48,967 bases of DNA from positions 1-48,967 of IMG/VR virus record IMGVR_UViG_3300025086_000046, one strand, 5' to 3'. The notes below the pieces were generated by a model. The model worked only from the letters and a program-made list of their open reading frames with translations, did not search any database and was not told where the DNA came from. Each line of letters starts with the position of its first letter. The stretch's first letter is position 1. This document shows positions 10,076 to 22,000 of the stretch, piece after piece. The translations under genes were made by a program, and so were the position numbers. Origin of the DNA: a virus.

Positions 10076-13000
10076 TCAAATGTAAGCCTCTTTTAAATCT
10101 CTGGTTCTAACAACGATTGGACCCGTTTGAATTCCAACAACACCATCATCAGTGATAGCATTAAATGCACTGTCACCTTCCTTGACAAAATCATGCAAAC
10201 GACCCCAGGAGTATTGACCAAACCTCTCACTGCTTCCAAGACTTACTCCAATTGTAGAACTTACACTGACAGTAACTCTTCTTAGAGTTGTTTCGCCAAC
10301 ACCAATTGCACTACCAGTAACGTTTTCTACTGACATCACTTTGTAGATGTTATCTATAAAGGAAGTTCCAATACCCACAGGTGATGTGCCAGATGCATCT
10401 CCATATGCAGTGATACCAGTTCCACTATATGAATCAAATACTACAAAGTAATATCCAGTTTGAATGCCACTGTTTGTAATTGGTGTGGACATTACAGAGG
10501 AATCTCTAAGAGTGGAGTCTAAAGGAATAAACAGATCAAATGTTAATCCAGTGGTTGCAACACCAACAACCGAGGTTGTTCCAATACCAGTGATAATACC
10601 GAAATCGCCTTCATATTTAATACTCGTGAGTTGATCATTGCCGAAAGCTTCTGGTTCAATCAATACAATTGGTGGATTTGTATTTGTATATCCAGCACCA
10701 GGATTTGTGAGAGACACGGAGTTAACAGTTCCCACACCAGACAAACCTGCGACTGCAGTTGCATTGGTATTTACTGTAATACCAATACCAGCAAAGATTG
10801 TTCCGATACCAGCAGTTACACCGATAGAAACAGTGGGTGCAGATGTATATCCAGAACCACCATCAGAAATTACGAAACTTGTAATAGTTCCGGCGGCCGA
10901 AACGATTGCAGTAGCTGCTGCACCTGTTTTTTCAGTAGGATCTATGATGAGAACACTCTGTAAGGTTTCACCGAGATCATCAATTTCACTAAACAATGGA
11001 ACTGCGGTATCAACAAACACTTCAGTTGCACCAGCAGAAACATTATTGATGATACGTGAGTTTGGTCTAATACCTGCTTCAAGTAGAGCTCTATCTTTAC
11101 CGATTTCAAAACCATCAACAATCACATCCGAAGTTTGTTTTCTCCAGGTGATGGGTCTTGATAAAGTAGCGTCTGTGGTAATACCAACTTCAATATATGT
11201 ATTGGTAGAAACACTATCGGTAGTGGTAATGCCAGTAACAACTCTTGGATTCTGTTGGAAACCATCTTTGATTCCAATTTCTGGATATTCATTAAGAGTC
11301 AGAGAATCTCCAACCTTAACGCTTTCCAAAATATCAACATCAACTACATCATTATCAGATCCACGATAGTAATAAATTCTTACCTTATCTCCCAACTTAG
11401 GAGCTTCAGAGAATACAAGTCTAGAACCACCTACAAACTTATAACTCTCGAATGGAATTTGAAGAATGTCATTCAGGAAAATAAGAACGTTATCTTCAAT
11501 TCTAATTGGAGAACCCTTACCAGATCTGAGGGTGATTGGCGTCTCAGATGCACCAACAGTCTTTGTCAGACCAAATGCTCTCTTAGCACCATCAAATTCA
11601 TCTTCAAAAGTATTCAGTTTTTCAAGTTCACCAAACGACCAACCACCGAAACTATCTGTGAATACATCCTGAACAGTAAGCCTGAATGTCTTGAATGCAG
11701 ATCCAGCAGAAGCATCTGTTGGGATACCTGCTTGGTTATCCGTAGCAAGTCTTAGAGTATCACCAATCTTATAGTTGTAACCATAATTTGTAATGCTGAA
11801 ACTAATTACACTAGTTGCGGAACCAACGCGAACTGATACAGATGCACCGATACCAGTTGAACTTCCAACTAATCTCATATTTTCATAATTGAGTGGTTGT
11901 TCAAATTCAAGGGTTGGTGGAGTAGCAGAACTAAATCCAGAACCACCATTGGTAATGGTGACAGAAGTAACAAGACCTGCAGTAACATTTGCACGACCTA
12001 TGGTTGTGACTCCAGAAGAACTAATAGCTCTGACCAAAATATTTGTTTGAACTCCGACCCTATATCCAGAACCACTATTACCAATAGCAACAGATTCAAC
12101 TGTTCCTGCAGCAGAAACAATTGCCGTACCGCCGGCAGATACAAGAGGTTGATAACCGAAAGAGGATGTTTCTCCAACAGAAACGATGACGCCACCTCTA
12201 GGAATAGAGGAAGAATTAACATCATAAGTTACTGATACACCTGCACCAGTAAATCTAATGGAAGTAATACCTGCAGTTTCAGTGATGATATAATCATCTG
12301 GAGATGCAGGATTCTGGAAAATTTCATTGATTAAAATGACACCGTTATTTGTTGCGACTCCTGTGACATTTTGTCCGCCAGATTTTAGTATGAATGCAGT
12401 CGAGACACCCGTAAACTGACTTTCAATACTATCAAACACATAGTTGTTTGCATAAGTATCTTGAGTTCCATTCTCAGATCCAGTTCGTGTAAATACTCTT
12501 GCTGCAAATGTGGAGGTGGTTGTAAGGCCAACCGGACCCCTTTCTCCCTTAGGTGCATCAGTGAAGTTGATTGTGTCCTCAACAATTCTATAGTTACCGA
12601 TAAACTTAGTGACTGTTGCACCAGCACTATGATTTGCAAGAGCAGAATTCAATTGAGATCTCTTCATCAAGAGTTGGTTTGTTGAACCGATACCAACGGT
12701 GTCAACCTTCATGAATTCATCATTGACTTTTAAAATATCTCCAGAGAATATAGAGGATATACCAGAGATAGTTACAAAGTCTGAGGTTGTTCCAACATCG
12801 AAAGAAAGTGCATAATTAACCGGAGACTCAATCAGTGGGCTTTGAATATTATTATCCAAAGTTACCAACATCTTAGAGTCAAGATTTTTGGATGTAAACG
12901 CATGTGTCGTACCAACACCAACTGCGGTGATGTCAAGAATATTTGGTACAGTTAAGAGCGCATCTGTTGCACTTGCAGCTACCCTGAACTTGTTCTCTGC

Positions 13001-16000
13001 AATCTTGACTGCATAAACAGTAGATGGTAACTTATCTGTGGTTCCAAAACCAACAATAGACGTGGTGTTGATACCGATACTCATCGTTGTGCCAGCACCA
13101 GTTGGGGTGTAAGTAAGTTCCTCACCAGTTGTGAAGAAGTGATTGTTAACGATCAGTGTGTTTGATGTAACATCAACTGCACCAGCGTCCGAAGCATCAA
13201 ATACTTTATGGAATACTGAGTCTTCATTATGTTTCAGTGGGAATGAGAACTTAACATCGTTTTCAGTTCCAGTATATGATCCATCTTGAGAACGTATCTC
13301 TGAATTAGTAAAGGTGACAAAACCAACACCACCTGTTCCAGTTTCGGTAAAGTTGTATTGGAACACTTTTGCGGTAATTGCAGTATTTGTGGGTGGAGTC
13401 AATCTAAGTTCTAAATCACCACCGGAAACAGAGGAATATCCAACACCAACCGTTCCGATACCAGAACCATTGAAAGTATCAAATGCACCAAACTCACTGA
13501 AGTAGATATTAGATCCATCATGAATTAAGGTTACCTGAGTAACCGCACTTCTGTTATTTGTTGTGTCATTGATTTCAATGAGACAATCTGCAGCCTGATA
13601 TGTTCCAGATCCAAATCCACTAATTCTAGTGGCCTGAGGAGTCCCAGTAGATGCGATATTAGTAGTGGTGGTCAGAATCTGATTCAGTGAAACTGATGTG
13701 CTACCAATTCCAGTTGCAGAAGAATCGATTGATGTTTGATGAACTCTCATCGTTACACCAACACCCGAAACTGGAGTGAAGTAAACACTGGTAATACCAG
13801 ATCTTACATCTGCACCAAAAGTTCCCAATCCAACACTTGGAGAGTTTGTTATTGAAATATTATCGTTCACTAGTTGTCCATATTCAAGAACATATGCTTC
13901 AGATCCGTCTTGATGAACAACTAATTCATTTAACTGACTTCTTTCTTGACCGCCAAGTTCTTCGGTAAGAACAAGAAGTTTAGAAGTTGTTGTTGTAGTT
14001 GTACTAAATGCAACAACTTCACAAACAGATTCTGGATCTGTTGAACCAATACCAGATGCGGAAGAAATGATTTTATAACCTGTGCCAACGTTGGTAGAAG
14101 CAAAACCTACTGTGGTATCAGTGTTAATGAACATTTGCTGAGAGAATATTCTCAACGCATAGTTGTTATTTCTGAATTTTGCGGGCACAAATCGAATTGT
14201 ACCTGTACTACCAGAGACACTGAAGTCAAATTCTCCCAAATCAATAGTTGTTTCTACTCTACCAAAGGGAACCAGATATCCAAGATTATTATCATGCAGA
14301 AGGTTCATTTGAAGAATTTGTTTTTCACCAGAGAATCTGGTATCAAATGCCATGATATAGAACTTACCACCACGGATTTTTTCAAGATTAAAGTCCGCAA
14401 TATCGGAGAACGCCGTAGCACGGGGCAAGTCGTTAAACTGATCACTCACACCATCAATAGAAATTGCTCTGTTGGTTCTAGACTCGCTATAATCTGAAAG
14501 AATTATGTTATCAAACTTAATCTCATCAGAGGCTAAATCATTTCCAATAAACAAAGAATTTTCTGATGCAAGATCAAAGTTATATTTTTCATGAATAGAG
14601 GTGTTATCACTAACAAGGTCAACTAAGAAACTTACAACGTCGGATGCAACACCAACATTTGCAGTTCTTCTATTCTTAGCATCAGTTGATGCAATAGAAA
14701 TAATATTGTGATCAGAGAAGTTTTTGAAACCAACAACGTGTCCAAGGGAATTAACAGGATCTCTCCACTTGTCATATTCAATAGTAGAACCTAAAGAATA
14801 TGAAAATGTTTGGTAATAATCATTATCCGGTGTTTTTTGAAGTTCTTCACTCAGTTTACCGGTGTCTCTTTGCCATCCACTTCTAATTTCCGAAGTTGCA
14901 TTAATATCAAATTTGGCCGTAGAACTGTTAACTTCCTGAATAATACCAACAGTCTTAGAAGATTGTCCATTAAGAGTTTCACCAACTGCAAAAAAGTCGT
15001 CTGAGAGAACTTTCAGGTACTTATTATTTTCATTCCAAATTGTAACCTCACCAATTTTATTACCAGTTGTTACAGTCTCACCTTCAGCAAAATTAAGTGG
15101 TTCAACATCAACGACAAAGATTGGTAAATCTTCAGATCGAACAACTCTTGCCGACGAACCAACATCACTGTATATACCTGGGTTTGTTACTCCTGGATCT
15201 AATTGATAAGAAACGTTGGCTCCACCTCCACCAAAATTGGTTGTCACACCAGTTACAGTGAAATTTTTATATCCATAATCTGCAGAGTTATATCCACTAC
15301 CAGTAGATCCAATTCCGATCTGTTCAACAAAGATCTTTTCACCAATTGTGAATGGATATGTTGATGTTGAGAATCCTACAGTTCCACTTTCAAGGGTCAA
15401 AGTTACAGTTCTGGTTGAAGTCTGATATGAAACATCAGATACCTTAAATCCGTTGGAGTTATTAGTCGCAACAACTAAAGGAGAAGAGTCAAAAAGTCTG
15501 TTAGTATTTCTCAGAAGTTTGACACTATTGACAGATGTACCTTGAAGTTCCGTGCGAGTTACAATATCAGTGTTAATTTCATCAGTAATTCTATCGACAA
15601 AAATAAGTGTTGGTGGAGTCAGATAATTTTTGCCGCCAGATGTAATACCAATATTCGAAACTTTAGATAGTCTATCCAGTTTTAAAATTTGTGGGAAAAG
15701 AACTGATGGTTCTAGAGTTTTATCTGCAGAATAGTCAAAACCAACGTTCTTGATAGTGAAAGTTTTCGGAACACCAATATTTTTGCTTACCAGTCTGATA
15801 GCAGCGCCAACACCACTTGTAGAAGCAATGGAAGTTACAACTGGAATCTCCGTGTAATTCTTTCCTCTAGAAATAATTTGAATAGTCTTTACTGGACCAT
15901 CAGTTTGAGTTGCGGTTGTTGAATACTCAAGAGTTGTAGCTTCTGATTGTGTATAAGATCCCTTTTCCGGTTGAGATGGAATATTGAAATTGAATGTTGT

Positions 16001-19000
16001 GCTTCCAATTCCAGTAACGTTGAATACACCGTTGTAATTGCTAAATCCAGATTGTATTCTGGAGAATCCAATAACATCCATGTCGGTGATTGGATCTTTC
16101 TTAGACTTATCAACAATGTCGAGGTTGACGTTATCTAACTTATAGAAAAGTTCTCTTGGAGTAGACTCTGTGATAGAAACATTAACCCTCGCATCAGTAG
16201 AAACGCCAACTGTGCCAACACCAACTACTTGGAAAGGTTCACCTGGGTTAGAATAATATGGTTTAATAAAGTTTTTATCTTCATATAGATTAAACTCAAA
16301 TATTTGTCTCTTTTTACCATTTATAGTTTGAACAAGTGATGGATCTGATAATGCAAATCCTACATTATATCCACGAGAAACTGTTATAGATGGATTGATC
16401 AATCCTACTTCATGACCAGAACCGGTTCCAGTCAAACCAATGATAACTGGTACAGATTTAGTAGCCTGATAATAAGTAGAAGCTAATTTAAAGGAGTTGG
16501 AGTCATTTCTAACAACAAAATAAACAGTATCCGTTGTTAGAGGTGTTGCTACGTTTGAAGAAGTATACAAAATCTTATCACCAGTTTCATAACCATGATT
16601 TGGAATGTTTATGGTGTCTGTAGTAGTGTTAATCTCTGCACCACTAAAACTTCTGGGGTTGATAATGATTCTCTTTGAAGTATCATTATACTTCACATAA
16701 TATGTGGTAGAAATACCGGGAGTAACAGAAAGATCAATAAGATCATTTTGCAAAAGTCCGTGATTTTCTTCACAAACAACTGTGCCCACATTCTTTTCTA
16801 CGCGACCAGTAACTTCAACATCTTGTTCAAGGAAACTATGGACTTTTCCAGATCCATGTCCTGTAAAGAATAATCTATAAGCAGTGGAACCGATACCAAC
16901 AATCTGACCGGTATTACCAATGCTCACTGGATTTGTAGAAAGACCGATCAAATCTCTACCATCATTGATGATATAGACTATTGAATTATTTGTAAGGTTA
17001 AAGGTAGAAATTCCGTTATAGACTTGAATGGAAGTTCCATCACCATTATTGTAAAGAACTTTTTCTCCAGTTTTAAATCCATGATCTGGAATCAGGGCTT
17101 GTTGCGAAAGAACAAATTTATCTGTGGAACCTCCACCAACAACACCGAGTGTATATCTTATAGTAGAACCAATACCAACACCTGCAGTAGAACCTAATGA
17201 TAATGTCTCTGATGGATCAAAATATGTTCTTGTATTTCTGTTGGTAATAAAATCAGTATTGAGGCCAACATTGAATTGAATGACTCTGTTTACTGCCGTT
17301 ATCAAGGAGGTGCCTGTATAAGAAGATCCCACAACATTGTTATGTTCTCTCTTAACACGAATTGAATTATTCAAATTATCAATATTCAGAACCAACATCT
17401 GTTCTGTTGATGTGCCAATACTAACAATATCGTCTGATTCAATATTCAAACGACTCAAATTACCACTAACACTCAAATCAGTCACGATACCAGTGATTCC
17501 GGTAGAACCAATACCAGTGTTAAGAATAAGGAAAGATGTATTAAAACCAACTCGATGAGATCCAGTCAATTTTTTAACAGAATCTGTTGATATACCAGAT
17601 ACTGTGATAAAGTCTCCAATAGTCAATCCATGTGGTTGTGTTGAGAATCCTACAACTGCACCAGTTCTATTATTGTAATCAAATACAACATTATCAATAA
17701 TTACCGTGGTAGAAGCAATCGAAACGATTTTCTTTCCACCAACTCTAGATATTTGAGCCTCAAATCCTGTACCATTGTCAACAGTTTTAAGTCTCAGTTT
17801 ATCTTTTACTTTGTATCCAGTGCCTTCATTTTCAATTTCAAAACTTCTAATGTCACCTTTGGCAGCAAAATTAACTTCAACTTCTTGTTTTACTTTATTT
17901 CTACTGTTATAGTATCCATCGTAAGATGTATTTGGAGATGTAGGTTTGTATGGATAAGAATTTCTTCTCAGTCCAATTGCACCAAAGTCAAGTCTCTGAT
18001 CATTAACTTCAACAAAGTTAAAATTATCTGGCTTTGCTCTATAATTTTCACCAATTAGATATGGAAATACTGGTGATCTAAAGTTCTTAAATGTACCACT
18101 AGTATCATTTTCATCTGGATTAATTGTTGCAAAATATGCATATGTTCCATCAGGATAATCTGGTGTAATACAGAATCTGCCATTATTCTCATCCAGATCA
18201 CCCTTTCCAAGGAATTCATAGTCTTCAATAAAGAATCCTAAAGGATAGGTATCAATAGGAGGTCCATTCTCTCTAGATGTCTTCAGAGAATATCCGGAAC
18301 GCATTACTCTTGCAATACCACCATCCTTTCTGTCATATCCATATGGACCATAGATTGGATGTCCATCATAAGACCATCCAATGATAGGAGAGTGATTAGA
18401 TGAACTCGATTCTGCATTATTAACAAGAGACAAATCATTCTGTGCATAATTATACGTATTATCACTATTCTTTTGTTTCAGAACTTTTCTTAAAGATCTG
18501 GGGGCATACAATGAAGTAAATTTCATTCCGATGTCATTGTTTCCTCTAGTCAAAAATCCATCATCTTGAGTGAATACATCAATATATCTTTGAACATTAT
18601 TAATATTCCAGTTTCTAACCTTAGTAAGGAACTTAACGCCGGTGCCGGGAACTTGTTCACTTACAACAACTTGAGATGTTGAATATCCAACACCACCACT
18701 TGCAACAGTTACTTTATCAACTTTACCGTCTTTAATAGAAGCAATAACTTTAGCACCTACACCATCACCAAAAATAGTAAGATCTGGAGCTGAAATATAT
18801 CCTTGACCTTTGTTGGTAATGATTACAGAGTCAATCTTACCATCTTGGACAATAGCTTTATATTCTGAAGAGGAACCTGAAGAAACTCTAATTGTCGGTG
18901 GAATTGCAAAGTTGAGGATGGTGGAAGATCCATAACCAATTCCAGATTCTTCCATGTTAATTGAGGTAATAGAACCTCTAACAATAGGATTTACCTGTGC

Positions 19001-22000
19001 ATGATAATTCTGAGACTCTGAGCCAGTGGTATTAATACCGAGAGTACCTTTAACCTTTACAGAAATCGGCGGATAGTTGAAAACATGTTCTCCCGAACCC
19101 ACAGAGTTAAAACCAACATATTCTCTTGTAATATAATTTGCATCTGAAAGTGTGGAACCAATGCCCGCGGCCGCAAGTCTGAATCTATCTTCATTTACCT
19201 TTAAAACATAATAATCCTGAGTGGTATCAAGACCACCAATTCTCACACCCTCGTTTGAATATCTTACAACTTCACCATCTTGGAATCCATGTCTCTGATA
19301 TTCAATATAATCTGAATATGTATTAATACCAGTTACAGGTACAAGTCTTCTCTTGTTCTCATAATCCTCACCAGGATTATCAATAATAATACGTCCAAGA
19401 ACTCTCTTTTTATCAAAAGATTCAAATCGTTGAACACCATCTGCAAATCCAGTAATGTTGAGTGGGTTTACTTTGTTAAGAGCATCGTTGCGAGTGTTTG
19501 CGAGTTTAATTGTGGTTGCATCAACTTTAGACACAAAATAAACTTCATCATTAACAAGTCTTTGATCTGGATTTGTTTGAGAACCAGAAACACTGGAATC
19601 ACTTGCAATACCAATTGCACCAGTGCCTGTAAAGGTTTTGTAGATTACGGTTTCACCGTCTCTAAATTTATGATATGTACCAAACCCGATAGTATTGTCT
19701 GCAATATTAATTCTTCCGCCTGTAGAAGAAGCGTCAAAGTCTATAAAGTGATCAACCTGTCTTAGGACAGCTCTTGCTACGGCATTTCTACCATTACCAC
19801 CAGTAATTTCAATATCTGGTTCTTGAGTGTAATCGAATCCTGGATCAACAATATCAAATCTTGTGAATTCACCTTTTACGTTTGCAGTTGCACTTGCACC
19901 AGTTCCAACATTGCTTTCAATAACAACATCGGGTGGATTAATAACATCATAATTATTTCCACCAAACAGAACGTCAATACTGTTAATTCCACCAAAGAGA
20001 ATAACATCACCAGACTTGTAGTTTTGAATTTCGGTGCCATTCATCAAGATACCAGTTGGCCCTGGAGATGTTTCATATAATGATCCATCATACAAAGGGT
20101 TAATAGAAATTCTCTTCAGAAGTTTCTGGTTTTCGAGTTTTTTGTTAGACAGTTCGGGAACAGAAATCTTAAACGTTCCCTGACCTGTTGCTCTAACATA
20201 ATCTTCATTCACTAAATCCGACAATGATCCAGCGAGTCTAATTTCGTTAGAATTTTCTCTTTTGATAAAATAATTCTTGCCATCCTCAAGTTCACCAAGA
20301 ACACCCTGAATTACACTAAAAGTAACAACTTCGCCAGTGTAAAAACCATGGTCTCTAGAACCATCAGTAACTTGAATAAGTTGAATGATGTCTCCACCAG
20401 TTGTACCACTCCATGTGATAGAACGATCTGATACAGTAATCGGTTCACCACCTAAACTTGGGATAGATGGAGATGTTACGTATACATGAGGATGTGGTGG
20501 ATTTGATGGAGTCTTTTTATGCAGTAAAGTATGATGATCGTATGAGTTTTGAATATCTGTAGTATACTTGGTAATATTGTCATGAACTGTGCTGTTGCCT
20601 CTATGAAGTCTTCTTCTAATAAATTCAACTATGTTGATGTTTGGTTGAAGACCTGGTAAGTCACTTAGAACAAAAGTAGAGCTACTGATTACACTACTAA
20701 CTCTACCTACACCAAGTAAATTATCATCAGTATCAAGAACTTCAACAAAGTCTTCTTCAAAGAAGTCGTGAGCAGATGCAGTTGTTACGTTATAGACACC
20801 AGTTGTCGATGTCTGTTCAAATATCGTTGGATTATGTCTGATAGAAACATTATGCATCCAAGAGTTAAAGTTTGGATCTTCTGGACTAGTTAAAAGACCC
20901 GGTGTGCCAACTCTAATTTTATCTCCCTGTTCAAAATAAATGCCCTCTTGGGGAAGTTCCATGTCAGAAAGAACACCAGTGATAACGACTTCAATTTTGT
21001 TATCAATACTGGCTGCAGAATATCCATATGCAACGTTGTTATATCTAACTTCGTTGCCAACAGCATATGAGGTAATCATTGGATCAACTCCAATGAATTG
21101 TGTGGAACTCTTATCGCTGTAAGTAACTACACCAATAGTGCCATTTTTATCAATACAGTTTAATATACCAGTAGTAGGGAATCCCACCGTAGTGTCCACT
21201 GTAAGGACCGTGGCACCCACTGAAACGTTATCTGTGAACCTAGTCCTACCTGGAATGACAAAAGAACCTTCAACCGATTCTCTAGACAATCCAATCTGAT
21301 AATAGTGGTCTCCACCGTAGACAAAATTAGATATTTCGGAGATTGCACCCGAAGCTCCTTGAATGCGGTTATCTTTTTCATCTTTATCTTGGAAAAGAGT
21401 AGACCCCTTCAAAGAAAGAGGATCACCTGTGATAACTTTTACCAACAGATCATTAGTGATGCGATAATCTGCATCAGATGGTCTCAACAGAAAATCAGAT
21501 GGTTTGATAATATTGACATCATCGCCAAATAAGACTTTGAACAGAATTTTATAAGACTCTTCTGTACCCTTTGTCTTATAGAAATCCTTAACTTGACGGA
21601 CAAAGTTAACCTGGTCTAAATCACCAGTGAGTTTTCTGTTTTGAAACCCATTCGCAAAAGTATCCTTCAGTTTATCAAAAAACTTCTGAAGGAAAAGATT
21701 AGAAAGATTGAATACCTTTGTTCCACCAGTGTGAGCTGCACCGACCGTGTTCTTAAATGATAATAAGTCGGGTCTATCAGATCTCTTTAAAGAATCAACG
21801 CCACTGAACCCTCTGACGCACCCTGTGAAGGTGTTTGTGGTCAGTCCAGTGTATGTAATGATCTCATCATCAATTTTTAAAAGACCATACTTTGCAGGAT
21901 ATCCATCGGTGGTCTCAACTTGAATAGTTGATGAGAAAGATTTAGTATCTGTACTTAAACCAGTGAATACTGTTGTTGCGGAACCAACAAAAGTTTGTAA